Shown: positions 7,424 through 16,892, counted from the first letter of the stretch. The stretch: DNA of 64,000 nucleotides from Actinoplanes campanulatus (GCF_014647795.1 NZ_BMPW01000006.1:342803-406802), one strand, 5' to 3'. Made by a program: numbers and translations. The notes: generated by a model from the sequence alone, not told the origin.

Positions 7424-8344
7424 TTGGTGCAAAACCAGACAACTAGTGACTCTTGGCAGCATCTGCTCGAAATGCCACGAAAGTCTTGGTGGGCCCAGCT
7501 GCCGTTCGGTGTCCGGATGGCCGCCGGTGCGGGCGCGCTGTTCGTGCTCGTCGGCGGCGGAGCGGCGGGGATCTCCACGATGACCACCCCGGACGGGACG
7601 CCGGTCGCGGCCGCCGAGGGGGCCGTCCAGCCGGACCCGGGCGCCGCCCGGCTGGAGGAGAACCCGGAGGTGGTCAGCCGTGCTGCGGCCGCCGCCCAGC
7701 CGCTGCCCAAACGCCGCGGCCACACCCCGGCGGCGCCGGTCCCCGCCGGGAAGCCGGCCGGCACCGACCAGCTGAGCCGCGCCCGGGTCGCCGACGAGCG
7801 CGCCGACCGGACCGGGCCGCGGCCCGCGCACACCAGCGGGAAGCGCGCCGGCCGGGACCGGCGGGAACCGGCCGCCGGCCCGGTCGTCACCACCCGCACC
7901 GACGAACAGACCCGGGCCATCCCGTTCCGGACGAAGGTGATCCGCGATCCGGCGCTGCCGCGTGGGACCCGGTTCGTGCGGTCGCCCGGCGCGCCCGGTG
8001 TGGAGACCGCGCGGTACCTGGTCACCCTCACCGACGGAAAGCAGACCGCGCGCCGGCTGCTCGGCAAGACCGTCACCCGGAAACCGGAGAACCGGGTCGT
8101 GGTCTTCGGCGCCTTCCGCAAGCCGGACCTGGACGCGGCTTGCGAGCACGCGATGGCTCTCTGCGTGCCGATGGGGCGTACCGCGGTGTGCCCGCCGGAG
8201 GCCACCCCCGGCCCGGCGGTGACGGTGGCGGTGACGCCGTCGCCGTCGACGTCGCCCGGGACCGTCGTGACCGAGGAGGACCTGCTGGCCGCGGGTGAGG
8301 AGTTGCTCGACGGCGTACTCCTGGAACCCGCCTCCCTGTGCTGA
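7424..8344 (+). CDS. G5-domain protein with N-terminal membrane anchor
   Basis: About 306 residues. A short cytoplasmic start is followed by a hydrophobic segment (MAAGAGALFVLVGGGAAGI, about 32-50). A long Ala/Pro/Arg-rich linker comes next, then a G5 domain at roughly 168-230 (IPFRTKVIRDPALPRGTRFV, ending RVVVFG). G5 domains occur in extracellular and cell-wall proteins such as resuscitation-promoting factors and bind glycans or zinc. No lytic enzyme domain is present here. Two cysteines lie near CEHAMALCVP. The start is TTG 7424 or GTG 7427; no strong SD decides. It is likely an outward-facing membrane protein. Confidence 0.7.
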   Translation: MVQNQTTSDSWQHLLEMPRKSWWAQLPFGVRMAAGAGALFVLVGGGAAGISTMTTPDGTPVAAAEGAVQPDPGAARLEENPEVVSRAAAAAQPLPKRRGHTPAAPVPAGKPAGTDQLSRARVADERADRTGPRPAHTSGKRAGRDRREPAAGPVVTTRTDEQTRAIPFRTKVIRDPALPRGTRFVRSPGAPGVETARYLVTLTDGKQTARRLLGKTVTRKPENRVVVFGAFRKPDLDAACEHAMALCVPMGRTAVCPPEATPGPAVTVAVTPSPSTSPGTVVTEEDLLAAGEELLDGVLLEPASLC

Positions 8345-8357
8345 CCGCCGCGAGGTG

Positions 8358-9203
8358 ATGATCGGGGACATGGGATTGACCGATGCCCGTCTGGGCGAGC
8401 TGGCCGAGTACCTCGTCACCGTGCCCGGCGTGGTCGGGGTGGTGCTCGGCGGAAGCCGGGCCCGTGGCACGCACGCCCCGGACTCCGACACCGATCTCGG
8501 CCTCTACTACCGGGGGCCGCTGGACACCGGCCGCCTCGGCGAACTCGCCGCGGAGGTGGCCGGGCCGGGCGCCCGGGTCACGGCGACCGGCGAGTGGGGG
8601 CCGTGGGTGGACGGCGGCGGCTGGCTGACCGTCGACGGCGGCCCGGTGGACTGGATCTACCGGGACGTCGACCGGGTCCGGGCCTGCTGGGCCGACGCCG
8701 AGCGGGGCCGGTACGCGTTCCACGTCCAGGCCGGCCATCCGCTGGGCGTGACCGACTTCTCGTACCCCGGTGAACTGGCATCCGGCCGTATCCTGGCCGA
8801 TCCCTCCGGTGAGCTGGCCGATCTCCGGGCGGGGATGCGGGTCTATCCGAGGCCGCTGGCCGAGGCCCTGGTGGCCGGTCTGTGGGAGGCCGACTTCCTG
8901 ATCGGGCTGGCCCGCAAGGCGGTGTCCCGCGGCGACAGCGCGTACGTCGCCGGATGCCTGTTCCGGATGGCCGGGGTGCTGGCACACGCGCTGCACGGCG
9001 CGGCCGGTCACTGGCTGATCAACGAGAAGGGCGCGGTCGCCGCGGCGGCCGCGCTGCCCGGGGCGCCGGCCCGGTTCAAGACCCGGATGGACGCCGTCTT
9101 CGCCACGGTGGACGGCGATCCGGTACGCCTCGCCGCCGCGATCGATCTGGCCGCCGATCTGGTCCTGGAGACCACCGACGCGTGCGCGACGATGTTGCGG
9201 TGA
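8358..9203 (+). CDS. Nucleotidyltransferase-fold protein
   Basis: About 281 residues. The motif GGSRARGTHAPDSDTDLGLY near residues 32-51 is the G-S-x-A...D-x-D signature of the polymerase-beta nucleotidyltransferase superfamily, with Asp pairs that bind metal. A helical C-terminal part follows, as in kanamycin-nucleotidyltransferase-like and DUF4037 proteins. It could transfer a nucleotide to a small molecule or protein, but the substrate is unknown. Starts at ATG 8358 and ATG 8370 are both possible; GAGGTG precedes them. It follows the G5 gene by 13 bases, so the two may be cotranscribed. Confidence 0.8.
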   Translation: MIGDMGLTDARLGELAEYLVTVPGVVGVVLGGSRARGTHAPDSDTDLGLYYRGPLDTGRLGELAAEVAGPGARVTATGEWGPWVDGGGWLTVDGGPVDWIYRDVDRVRACWADAERGRYAFHVQAGHPLGVTDFSYPGELASGRILADPSGELADLRAGMRVYPRPLAEALVAGLWEADFLIGLARKAVSRGDSAYVAGCLFRMAGVLAHALHGAAGHWLINEKGAVAAAAALPGAPARFKTRMDAVFATVDGDPVRLAAAIDLAADLVLETTDACATMLR

Positions 9204-9330
9204 CCTGCGGTTCTGCAGACTCCGCTGCTACCCGCCTGCCGGCTCGCTAGGCTGAAGTCGAAAATCCGCAACCCGGAGGCGACCGGCTCCGTTGTGACTT
9301 CGGAGTCCATTCGTAGGTGTGAGGAGAACC

Positions 9331-9363
9331 ATGTCCGGCAAGGGCGGCGAAGGCGGTAGCTGA
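9331..9363 (+). CDS. Possible ten-residue micro-ORF
   Basis: GAGGAG is followed by AACC and an ATG, then ten codons reading MSGKGGEGGS and a TGA stop. The ribosome binding site is among the best in the region. A promoter-like TAGGCT (9249-9254) lies about 80 bases upstream. No gene follows on the plus strand for almost 500 bases, so it is not an obvious leader for anything. Could be a real micropeptide or coincidence. Confidence 0.3.
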   Translation: MSGKGGEGGS

Positions 9364-9387
9364 CGTTGACGTGGGTCTCCGTCCCGG

Positions 9388-9594
9388 TCAGTGCAGAGCG
9401 ACCGTGGCGAGGCCCACCAGCACCGCCGACAGGAGCATCGCCACCGCGAAGACGGTGTTGTGACCGAGCAGGATCGCCCGTCGACGGGGTTGACCGCCCT
9501 CACCACCGCCCGGCGCCGGGACCGGATCCAGGTCGTGGCCGAAGAGTTCCGGCCGATATCTCCGGGTCAACGGCCTCGTCAGATGGGTGAGCAC
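9388..9594 (-). CDS. Small single-pass membrane protein, unknown
   Basis: A 68-residue ORF with GTG start at 9594, preceded by GGAGG nine bases away. The N-terminal half is polar and arginine-rich (RPLTRRYRPELFGHD, then PGGGEGGQPRRR). The C-terminal part is one hydrophobic helix (TVFAVAMLLSAVLVGLATVAL) reaching the C-terminus. This looks like a tail-anchored small membrane protein. No family recognised. Confidence 0.5.
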   Translation of the reverse strand: MLTHLTRPLTRRYRPELFGHDLDPVPAPGGGEGGQPRRRAILLGHNTVFAVAMLLSAVLVGLATVALH

Positions 9595-9844
9595 CGGTGA
9601 TCGCCTCCGGGGGTCGAGGATCGAACGGCGTTACTCGATCGATTGCGATGACTCCCGGTAGCATGCGGCGGGCCGGAATGGGCGAGCAATGGCTACTCGT
9701 CAGTAACCGTCGTGGGTGGGCCGGTCTGGCATGGTCGTTCCCCTGATCGGTCACCGGATATCGGGCGAACAGGCGTCCCGTGCCGTGACCATTCACTCCA
9801 TGTGAGGATTTGTCGGTAACGCTCACTTCGCCATCATTGGGGCG

Positions 9845-10744
9845 ATGCCGGAGACACCATCGACGTATCACGCACTGTTCAGGGGCACCCTGAACGCCTC
9901 GGTCGTGCTCATCGGTCTGGCATCGGGTGTCGCGCAGCTAGCCGAGATACCCACCCGGATCGGCCAGTGGGCGCTCACCGCGATATCCCTAGCCTGCCTG
10001 CTCTACTTCGTGGTCCGCCTGTGGCAGCTCGCCTTCGTGGTCCGGATCCGCGACCTGAAGGCCGACCTGCGGGAGACCACCAGCCGGCTCGCCCTGCAGC
10101 AGGCCGGGCACCAGCACTACCTGGACGCCATCCAGCGGATCAGCGACCGGGAGAAGCCGCTCTTCACGGAGACCCTCGAGGTGCTCGTCGCGATCGGCGC
10201 CGACGACGACAGCGACCGCATCGTGGAGAAGCGGGTCACCACCCCGGAGCCGCTGGTCACCCACCGGACCATGCGCCCGATCGTGCCCACCGACACCGAC
10301 CGGCTGGCCCGCCTCGACGAGATCTCGTTCAAGACGTTGCGGCCGGTCGGCGGCACCATCACCGCGCTGCCCCTGGAACAGACCCGGCTGCTGCGTGTCT
10401 GGCTCATCTTCGACCCGGCGATGACCACGCCGACCGAGTGGCAGGTCGAGTACCGCCCCCGGGGACTGTGGCGGCCACTGCGCGAACGCGGCTGGGACCA
10501 ACTGGTCTGGGAGGACCGCCTGCCCACCGCGAGCGGCACCCCGTCCGCCTTCACCCGCTTCCAGGTGACCTTCAGCTTCCCGGACAGCGATCAGCCGCCC
10601 AGCGTCAAGGAACGACAGGGGTACGGCCAGATGAGCGAACCCGAACGCGACGCTCGCGGCCGGTGGGAGGTGGTGTGGCGGGACGAGAAACCCGCCGGCC
10701 GCCGCTACGTCTGGGATCTCACGCAGGCGGTCGGCGGGCACTGA
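9845..10744 (+). CDS. Two-pass membrane protein with coiled coil, unknown
   Basis: A 299-residue protein I do not recognise. Two hydrophobic segments (ASVVLIGLASGVAQLA and ALTAISLACLLYFVVRLWQL) lie within the first 65 residues. A likely coiled coil follows (IRDLKADLRETTSRLALQQA), then about 190 residues of mixed strand and helix with many Trp and Arg. The C-terminal part would be cytoplasmic if the two segments form a hairpin. It ends six bases from the stop of the convergent PH-domain gene. Codon use is typical of the region, so it is very likely a real gene. Confidence 0.7.
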   Translation: MPETPSTYHALFRGTLNASVVLIGLASGVAQLAEIPTRIGQWALTAISLACLLYFVVRLWQLAFVVRIRDLKADLRETTSRLALQQAGHQHYLDAIQRISDREKPLFTETLEVLVAIGADDDSDRIVEKRVTTPEPLVTHRTMRPIVPTDTDRLARLDEISFKTLRPVGGTITALPLEQTRLLRVWLIFDPAMTTPTEWQVEYRPRGLWRPLRERGWDQLVWEDRLPTASGTPSAFTRFQVTFSFPDSDQPPSVKERQGYGQMSEPERDARGRWEVVWRDEKPAGRRYVWDLTQAVGGH

Positions 10745-10750
10745 ACCCGG

Positions 10751-11113
10751 TCAGGAGGCGTACGACAGGATCAGGTTGTGCACGTGGTGAGCCTTGTCGG
10801 AGCCACGGAACTCGATCTCGTACACGTGGGTGCCGACGGTGATGGCAATCGTGCCGGACGAGAAGAACTGGCCGGCCCAGCTCTTGTTGCTGATCACGCT
10901 GACGCTGCTCACCTTGGAGTAGGGGATGCTGGTGATCGCGAAGCGCTTACCGACGAAGGACTTGTCCTGGATGATGATCCGCCGGCTGGTGAGGCCGATG
11001 AAGCCGGTCCCGGCGCCGATCGCGTCGTAGACCGCGATGATCTGCTCGCCCTCCAACAGACCGCTCTGGATCTGTTCGAGCTGGCCCTTGTTGTCGTACG
11101 CCACGTCAGTCAT
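10751..11113 (-). CDS. Bacterial PH-domain protein
   Basis: A 120-residue protein that is essentially one bacterial pleckstrin-homology-like domain. Features include LLEGEQIIAVYDAI, the strand pair GLTSRRIIIQDKS, and IPYSKVSSVSVISNKSW, with the C-terminal helix DKAHHVHNLILSYAS. Such domains form dome-shaped oligomers in related proteins, and their function in bacteria is poorly known. No signal peptide. Both neighbours are of unknown role, so context adds little. Confidence 0.8.
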   Translation of the reverse strand: MTDVAYDNKGQLEQIQSGLLEGEQIIAVYDAIGAGTGFIGLTSRRIIIQDKSFVGKRFAITSIPYSKVSSVSVISNKSWAGQFFSSGTIAITVGTHVYEIEFRGSDKAHHVHNLILSYAS

Positions 11114-11136
11114 TCGCGCAGCGTAGTCCGCCCGTT

Positions 11137-11448
11137 CTACGGCCTTCCGACCACGGTGCGGTAGAAATCCTCGATCCGGGCCGCCAGGGTGACCTCACCG
11201 TCGGTGATGGTCGAACCGTCCTGCGGACCCAGGCAGATCTGAGTGTGACCGTTGACGCGCCGGATGGTCGGCCTGATGTGAAGAGTGTCCGCCGCGACCT
11301 TGATCCGCTCGGTCAACGCGGCATGCTGACTGTCGTCACATGCCAGATCCCGGCGGAGCTGCACCCCGTCACGGGTCCATCCGCTGAGTAGCGCAAGGGC
11401 GTCGCTGAGATAATCCGCGCCGGAGTCCCGGCGTTTTCTGGCCCGCAC
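11137..11448 (-). CDS. Pterin-4a-carbinolamine dehydratase-like protein, probably divergent
   Basis: A 103-residue protein with the layout of the PCD/PhhB family: LLSGWTRDGVQLRRDL at the N-terminus, a helix TERIKVAADTLHIRPTI, a strand GHTQICLG and the final helix TDGEVTLAARIEDFY. Active members carry a His-His-Pro motif and a later Thr-His. Here these read H-I-R-P and Gly-Pro, so catalytic activity is doubtful. The GTG start at 11448 follows AGGGGGG. Alternative reading: a regulatory or structural member of the fold. Confidence 0.65.
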   Translation of the reverse strand: MRARKRRDSGADYLSDALALLSGWTRDGVQLRRDLACDDSQHAALTERIKVAADTLHIRPTIRRVNGHTQICLGPQDGSTITDGEVTLAARIEDFYRTVVGRP

Positions 11449-11631
11449 TGCCGCACCCCCCTAGCGTCGTTGCCGGCTTGTGGCCGAACTGTCGCCGTGT
11501 CGTCATGGTCGGTGCCCCACAGTTTCGTCCGTCCGGACACTCGTGTCCACGGCCACATATCCGTGATTGCGTGACGATCAGGGCACCAGTGGGCAACCTG
11601 AACGACGAACTTCTGTGCGATCTTTGATCGC

Positions 11632-12057
11632 ATGCGGCCCGAACAGTACGTCAAGCGCCACCCATCACCCAGGGTGATCGTGGCTGCTGTGATCATTACC
11701 GCCGGCCGGGTGCTGGCCTGCGAGCGCAGCTCCCCGCCGGAGGCGGCCGGGCGGTGGGAGTTCCCGGGTGGCAAGGTCGAGCCGGGGGAGACCGAGCGGC
11801 AGGCGCTGGTCCGGGAGTGCGCCGAGGAGCTCGGCGTCCGGGTGGAGGTCGGCGACCGGGTCGGCCCGGACGTGCCGCTGGCCCACGGCCGGGCCGTGCT
11901 CCGCGTCTACGCCGTCACCCTGCTCGGTGGCGACGTGCCGGAGGCGCTGGAGCACCGCTCCATGCGCTGGCTGACCGTGGACCAGCTGGACAGCGTTCCG
12001 TGGCTGCCCGCCGACGTGCCGATCGTGGCGGAACTGCCGCCACTGCTCAAGGTCTAG
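11632..12057 (+). CDS. NUDIX hydrolase (MutT-like)
   Basis: A 141-residue NUDIX enzyme. The Nudix box runs from GGKVEPGE through RECAEELGV, residues about 45-68, with the three metal-binding glutamates in place. RWEFPGGK before the box and the short length resemble MutT-type enzymes that remove oxidised nucleoside triphosphates. The exact substrate is not certain. Its TAG stop overlaps the stop of the convergent acyl-CoA synthetase gene in the tetranucleotide CTAG. Confidence 0.88.
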   Translation: MRPEQYVKRHPSPRVIVAAVIITAGRVLACERSSPPEAAGRWEFPGGKVEPGETERQALVRECAEELGVRVEVGDRVGPDVPLAHGRAVLRVYAVTLLGGDVPEALEHRSMRWLTVDQLDSVPWLPADVPIVAELPPLLKV

Positions 12058-13589
12058 GAGTACTGCTTACGCAGCTCCCGCTTGAGCACCTTCATGCTCG
12101 GGCCGAGAGGCAGCGACTCGGTGAACCGCACCTGACGCGGGTACTTGTGCTTGCCGAGCCGCTCCTTCGACCACTCGATGAGTTCGGTCTCGGTCAGGCC
12201 CTGGTCCGAAGGCACCACGACCGCACAGATCTCCTCACCCAGGGTCTCGTCGGCCACGCCGATCACCGCGACCTGCTGGATCGACGGGTGCCGGGCCAGC
12301 ACCTCCTCGACCTCGCGCGGGTAGACGTTGAAGCCGCCGCGGATGATCAGGTCCTTGGTGCGGTCGACGATGCTGATGAAGCCGTTCTCGTCCCGTACGC
12401 CCAGGTCGCCGGTGCGGAACCAGCCGTCGATCAGGGCCTCGGCGGTCGCCTCCGGGCGGTTCAGGTAGCCGGCGAAGACGTTGTGGCCGCGGATCACGAT
12501 CTCGCCCAGCTCGCCGTCCGGCAGGAACTCGATCCGCTCCGGCACCTCCGGCCGGGCGATCTCCACCTCGACACCCCAGATCGGGTGCCCGACCGTACCG
12601 GGCTTCGCTCCGAATGCCGGCTGGTTGGTGGTCGCCGTCGGGGAGGTCTCGCTCAGCCCGTACCCCTCCCAGATCGTCGAGCCGAAGGCTCCGGCGAATT
12701 TCTCCAGAACCGCGACCGGCAGCGAGGCGCCACCGGAGACGCAGAGCTTGAGCCGCGGCAGGGTCTCCGCCTTGCCCGCCGCCTCCAGCAGGCCGATGTA
12801 CATGGTCGGCACGCCGTGGAAGATCGTCACCTTTTCCCTGAGCATCAGCTCGATCGCCGCCTCACCGGTGAACCGGGGCAGCAGCACCAGCGTCCCGCCG
12901 AGCCGGAAGGTCGCGTTCATCCCGACCGTCTGGCCGAACGTGTGGAACAGCGGCAGACAGCCGAGCACCACGTCGTCGCCGGTCAGCGGGTGGACGTCGA
13001 ACACGTTCACGGCCGCGTTCATGACCAGGTTGAGGTGCGTCAGCATGGCGCCCTTGGGCTTGCCCGTCGTCCCGCTGGTGTAGAGGATCACCGCGACGTC
13101 CTCGGCCTCGCGGGTCACGTAGGTCCGCAGCGGCTCCAGCGTCGCCGAGATCTCCTCCAGGCGCGGCGGGTACTGCGGCAGATCGGCCGGGAGCGGACCG
13201 ACGTTGACCAGCTTGGTGCCAGCCGCGGCCGCCGCGGGAGCGCCCGCCGCGAGGAACGCCGAGTGGGTGACCAGCAGCTTCGCGCCACTGTCGGCCAGCA
13301 CGTAGCCGACCTCCTCGGCGTTGAGCAGCAGCGAGACCGGCACGATCCGGGCGCCGACGGCCAGCGCGGCGAAGTAGACCCGGGGGAAGTCGCCCACGTT
13401 GGGGATCATGATCGCCACGGTGTCGCCCGGACCGACGCCCAGTTCGCGCAGGCCCGCCGCGTACGAGCGGGTCTGCGCCCACAGCTCGCGATAGGTGATG
13501 CGCTCTCCACCGGCGTCGACGATCGCCACCTTCTCGGGGTACCGGCGCGCGGCCTCTGCCAGAACGGTGGCGAGGGATAGCGTCGTCAT
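12054..13589 (-). CDS. Acyl-CoA synthetase, AMP-forming (FadD-like)
   Basis: A 511-residue adenylate-forming enzyme. The P-loop YTSGTTGKPKGAMLTH, the GYGLSETSP motif, the WFRTGDLG motif and the C-terminal lysine region PLGPSMKVLKRELR are all present. It would activate a carboxylic acid to its CoA thioester with ATP, in the cytoplasm. The acid is unknown. It diverges from a TetR-aldehyde dehydrogenase-alcohol dehydrogenase operon, which could produce that acid, and shares its control region. The ATG at 13589 follows AGGGAG. The length is normal for fatty or aromatic acid-CoA ligases. Confidence 0.93.
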   Translation of the reverse strand: MTTLSLATVLAEAARRYPEKVAIVDAGGERITYRELWAQTRSYAAGLRELGVGPGDTVAIMIPNVGDFPRVYFAALAVGARIVPVSLLLNAEEVGYVLADSGAKLLVTHSAFLAAGAPAAAAAGTKLVNVGPLPADLPQYPPRLEEISATLEPLRTYVTREAEDVAVILYTSGTTGKPKGAMLTHLNLVMNAAVNVFDVHPLTGDDVVLGCLPLFHTFGQTVGMNATFRLGGTLVLLPRFTGEAAIELMLREKVTIFHGVPTMYIGLLEAAGKAETLPRLKLCVSGGASLPVAVLEKFAGAFGSTIWEGYGLSETSPTATTNQPAFGAKPGTVGHPIWGVEVEIARPEVPERIEFLPDGELGEIVIRGHNVFAGYLNRPEATAEALIDGWFRTGDLGVRDENGFISIVDRTKDLIIRGGFNVYPREVEEVLARHPSIQQVAVIGVADETLGEEICAVVVPSDQGLTETELIEWSKERLGKHKYPRQVRFTESLPLGPSMKVLKRELRKQYS

Positions 13590-13646
13590 GATGATCTCCC
13601 TAAGTGATGTACGTCGCAGCTGTGCTTAAACTAGCGGCGTAAGTTT

Positions 13647-13663
13647 TTACACGTCCAGTGTTG
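13647..13663. promoter_or_regulatory. Candidate operator between fadD and tetR
   Basis: TTACACGTCCAGTGTTG matches the perfect palindrome upstream of the ABC operon (27186-27202) at 12 of 17 positions, including both half-sites TTACAC and AGTGT. It lies 27 bases before tetR. A second inverted repeat, AAACT-N9-AGTTT, lies at 13628-13646, so two regulators may act here. Confidence 0.5.
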
Positions 13664-13690
13664 ATTTCGGTTTTCTCGCAGGGAGCTCTC

Positions 13691-14320
13691 ATGGCCAGGC
13701 CCCGGCAGGCGCTGCTCACCAAGGAGCGCATCGTCGAGGCGGCGGCCGCCCTGATCGACGCCGAAGGGCTGGACGCGTGCTCGATGCGGCGCCTCGCCAC
13801 CGAACTGGGAGTGCAGGGCCCGTCGCTGTACAACCACTTCGCCACCAAGGCGGAGATCGTCGACGCGGTCGCCGAGGTGGTGGTCGCGCAGGTCGACATC
13901 TCGGTGTTCCACGGCAACGACTGGCGTGAGGCGCTACGGCTGTGGGCGAAGTCGTACCACGCGGTCCTCGCCGCGCACCCGAACATCGTGCCGGTGCTGG
14001 CCACCGGTCCCGGCCGCCGCCCAGCCGGGCTGGCCATGGCCGAGGCGGTCTACGGCGCGCTGATCGACGCCGGCTGGTCACGGGCCCGGGCCACCCACAT
14101 CGGAGCCCTGATGCGCTACCTGATCACCGGCTCCGCACTGGGCTCCTTCGCCCTCGGCTTCGACGCCGACCCGGAGCTGTACGACCACTATCCACACCTG
14201 CACCGCGCCCACGAACTCGCGGCCCACCGGGACGCGGTCGACGAGGGTGCCTTCCAACTCGGGCTGGATCTCCTGATCACCAGCCTGTCCGACCGCTACG
14301 ACCTGGGGGTACGCCGATGA
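13691..14320 (+). CDS. TetR family regulator of the adjacent oxidation genes
   Basis: A 209-residue TetR protein. The DNA-binding domain covers about residues 8-55 ([20 protein letters not shown], then [18 protein letters not shown]). The C-terminal half resembles the TetR_C group with the Tet repressor-like ligand fold. It is the first gene of an operon and overlaps the aldehyde dehydrogenase start in ATGA. The likely role is local control of this operon and the divergent acyl-CoA synthetase. ATG 13691 is preceded by GGGAG. Confidence 0.9.
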   Translation: MARPRQALLTKERIVEAAAALIDAEGLDACSMRRLATELGVQGPSLYNHFATKAEIVDAVAEVVVAQVDISVFHGNDWREALRLWAKSYHAVLAAHPNIVPVLATGPGRRPAGLAMAEAVYGALIDAGWSRARATHIGALMRYLITGSALGSFALGFDADPELYDHYPHLHRAHELAAHRDAVDEGAFQLGLDLLITSLSDRYDLGVRR

Positions 14321-15726
14321 CGCCGGTCCACCGTGACGAGCTCTGGATCGGGGGCGCGTGGGTGCCCCCGGAATCCAGCGAACGGATCGGAGTGGAGAAC
14401 CCGTACACCGAGGAGGTGTTCGGGCACGTGCCGGCCGGCACGGCCGAGGACGTCAACCTCGCCGTCTCGGCGGCCCGGGCCGCCCTGCCCGGCTGGGCGA
14501 ACCTGCCGGCCGCCGAGCGCGGCGCGGCCCTCGGGCGCCTGCACCGGGCGCTCGCGGCCCGCGCCGACGAGATCGCCCGGATCGTCGGCCTCGAACTGGG
14601 CACCCCGCTCAAGATCGCCAAGGCGGTCCAGGCGGGCCTGCCGATCACCGTCCTCGCGGGGTACGCCGAACTCGCCGCCCAGCCGTGGGCGGAGGAGACG
14701 ATCGGCAACTCCCTGGTGGTGCACGAGCCGGTCGGCGTGATCGGCGCCATCACCCCGTGGAACTACCCGCTGCACCAGGTCATCGCCAAGGTCGGCGCGG
14801 CACTGGCGGCCGGCGACACGGTGGTGCTCAAGCCCAGCGAGATGACCCCCCTCGTGGCGTTCCTGCTTGCCGACGCGGCCGCCGAGGCGGACCTGCCACC
14901 CGGCATCCTCAACCTGGTCAGCGGCACCGGCCCGGTGGTCGGCGCGGCCATCGCCGGGCACCCGGACATCGACATGGTGTCGTTCACCGGCTCCACGGCG
15001 ACCGGCCGGGCGATCAGCCACGCCGCCGCCGACCGCGTCGCCCGGGTGTCGCTGGAGCTGGGCGGCAAGTCCGCCAACGTCATCCTGGAGGACGCCGACC
15101 TGGTCAAGGCGGTCAAGGTCGGCGTCGGCAACGCCTTCCTCAACTCCGGCCAGACCTGTACGGCGTGGACCCGCATGCTGGTCCACCGGGCCCACTACGA
15201 CGAGGCCGTCGAACTCGCCGCCAAGACGGCCGCCGGCTACACCCTCGGCGACCCGTTCGACCCGGCCACCCGGCTCGGCCCGCTCGCCTCGGCCGTCCAG
15301 CGGGACCGGGTCCGCGGGTTCATCGAACGGGCCTCCGCCCGCCTCGTCGCCGGTGGGCTGGACGCGCCGGTGCCCGCCACCGGCCACTTCGTCGCGCCGA
15401 CCGTCTTCGCCGACGTCGACCCGGACAGCGAACTGGCCCAGGAGGAGATCTTCGGCCCGGTCCTGTCGATCATCGGCTTCGATTCCGACGACGAGGCCGT
15501 CGCGATCGCCAACAATTCGAGGTACGGCCTGGCCGGCGCCGTCTGGGGCAGCGACGAGCGGGCCCTGGCCGTGGCGCGACGGCTGCGTACCGGCGCGGTC
15601 GACGTCAACGGCGGGGCGTTCAACCCGTTCGCCCCGTTCGGCGGTTACAAGCAGTCCGGTATCGGTCGTGAGCTGGGCGCGTACGGCCTGGCCGAATTCC
15701 AGCAGGTGAAGGCGATTCAACGATGA
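14317..15726 (+). CDS. Aldehyde dehydrogenase, NAD(P)+-dependent
   Basis: A 469-residue aldehyde dehydrogenase. The catalytic cysteine is Cys281 in NSGQTCTAW, the general base Glu247 in LELGGKS, and the cofactor region PWNYPLHQ and FTGSTATG are intact. It oxidises an aldehyde to the acid, presumably the product of the alcohol dehydrogenase encoded next and the substrate of the divergent acyl-CoA synthetase. It overlaps both neighbours by four bases (ATGA), so all three genes are translationally coupled. The substrate cannot be read from sequence. Confidence 0.95.
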   Translation: MTPVHRDELWIGGAWVPPESSERIGVENPYTEEVFGHVPAGTAEDVNLAVSAARAALPGWANLPAAERGAALGRLHRALAARADEIARIVGLELGTPLKIAKAVQAGLPITVLAGYAELAAQPWAEETIGNSLVVHEPVGVIGAITPWNYPLHQVIAKVGAALAAGDTVVLKPSEMTPLVAFLLADAAAEADLPPGILNLVSGTGPVVGAAIAGHPDIDMVSFTGSTATGRAISHAAADRVARVSLELGGKSANVILEDADLVKAVKVGVGNAFLNSGQTCTAWTRMLVHRAHYDEAVELAAKTAAGYTLGDPFDPATRLGPLASAVQRDRVRGFIERASARLVAGGLDAPVPATGHFVAPTVFADVDPDSELAQEEIFGPVLSIIGFDSDDEAVAIANNSRYGLAGAVWGSDERALAVARRLRTGAVDVNGGAFNPFAPFGGYKQSGIGRELGAYGLAEFQQVKAIQR

Positions 15727-16811
15727 GTCACTACATGCGAGGGCTGGTGGTCCGCAGCGCGGGCGCGCCGGCTGAGATCGCCGAGCTTCGGCTGCCCGAG
15801 ATCGGGCCGGGCCAGGTGCGGGTCAAGGTCCGTGCCGCCGGTGTCTGCCACTCCGACCTTTCCATGATCAACGGTACGCTGCGCCCGCCGCACCCGCTCG
15901 TGCTCGGTCACGAGGCGGCCGGCGAGGTGGTCGAGGTCGGCGAGCACGTCACGCGTACGAAGGTCGGCGACCACGTGGTCCTCGACTGGCAGCCGGCCTG
16001 CCGGACCTGCTGGTTCTGCGAGCACGGCCAACCGTGGCTGTGCAGCACCTCGTCCGGCGTAGCGGCCCTGGCGAACGGGCTCACCCTGGACGGTGCGCCG
16101 GTCCACGTCACCCTCGGGCTGGGCGCCTTCGCGGAACAGGTGGTGGCCCCGGAGAACGCGGTCATCGGAGTACCCAAGGAACTGGCCTTTGACGTGGCGG
16201 CCCTGCTCGGGTGCTCGGTGCTCACCGGCAGCGGCGCGGTCCGCAACACCGCCCAGGTCCGGGCGGGCGAATCGGTGCTGGTCATCGGCCTCGGCGGAGT
16301 CGGGCTGTCGGCGGTCGCCGCGGCCCGCGCGGCCGGCGCCGGCAAGGTCATCGCCGTCGACGTCACCGAGGCGAAGAAGGGCCTGGCCGAGGCGGCCGGC
16401 GCCACCGACTTCGTGGTGTCCTCGGACAACCTGTCCAAGGACATCCGTAACCTGACCGGTCGGCTCGGCGCCGATCACGCCATCGAATGCGTCGGCCGGG
16501 CGTCGACCATCCGCGCCGGGTGGCGCGCCACCCGGCGCGGCGGCCAGGTCACCGTGGTCGGCATGGGCGCGGCCGACGACATGGTCCAGCTGGGCGCGCT
16601 CGACATCTTCTCGTCGGCGCGGACACTCAAGGCATCGGTGTACGGCCAGGCCGACACCGACATCGAGGTGCCGGCCCTGGCCCGCGACGTCCTCGACGGC
16701 AAGCTCAACCTGGACCACCTGATCACCGACCGGATCACGCTGGCCGAGGTCCCGGCCGCTTTCGACCGCATGTCCCGCGGCGAGGGCGCCCGCTCCGTAG
16801 TCCTCCTCTGA
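15723..16811 (+). CDS. Zinc-dependent alcohol dehydrogenase
   Basis: A 362-residue medium-chain zinc dehydrogenase. Catalytic zinc ligands Cys42 and His63 ([13 protein letters not shown]) and the structural zinc cysteines 93, 96, 99 and 107 are all present. The nucleotide site [14 protein letters not shown] followed by VIAVDV, with an acidic residue after the second strand, suggests NAD+. It resembles the class III and aryl-alcohol branch. With the aldehyde dehydrogenase it would convert an alcohol to an acid. A strong hairpin terminator follows four bases after the stop. Confidence 0.94.
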   Translation: MSHYMRGLVVRSAGAPAEIAELRLPEIGPGQVRVKVRAAGVCHSDLSMINGTLRPPHPLVLGHEAAGEVVEVGEHVTRTKVGDHVVLDWQPACRTCWFCEHGQPWLCSTSSGVAALANGLTLDGAPVHVTLGLGAFAEQVVAPENAVIGVPKELAFDVAALLGCSVLTGSGAVRNTAQVRAGESVLVIGLGGVGLSAVAAARAAGAGKVIAVDVTEAKKGLAEAAGATDFVVSSDNLSKDIRNLTGRLGADHAIECVGRASTIRAGWRATRRGGQVTVVGMGAADDMVQLGALDIFSSARTLKASVYGQADTDIEVPALARDVLDGKLNLDHLITDRITLAEVPAAFDRMSRGEGARSVVLL

Positions 16812-16814
16812 CCG

Positions 16815-16854
16815 CCGAAAGGGTGGGCCGCCGCTCGGTGGCTCACCCTTTCGG
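16815..16854 (+). terminator. Hairpin terminator after the alcohol dehydrogenase
   Basis: CCGAAAGGGTG (16815-16825) pairs perfectly with CACCCTTTCGG (16844-16854), an 11-bp stem with an 18-base, partly structured loop. It directly follows the operon end. No U-tract follows, as is common in actinobacteria. Confidence 0.75.
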
Positions 16855-16876
16855 GGGAACATCGGCCAGGGATGAT

Positions 16877-16892
16877 TGATATCGTGATATCA
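16877..16892 (+). promoter_or_regulatory. Palindromic operator before the second vapBC
   Basis: TGATATCGTGATATCA is a perfect palindrome of two 7-base arms around GT. It is 23 bases upstream of the antitoxin ATG and is AT-rich compared with its surroundings. This is the expected place for antitoxin autorepression. Confidence 0.65.
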
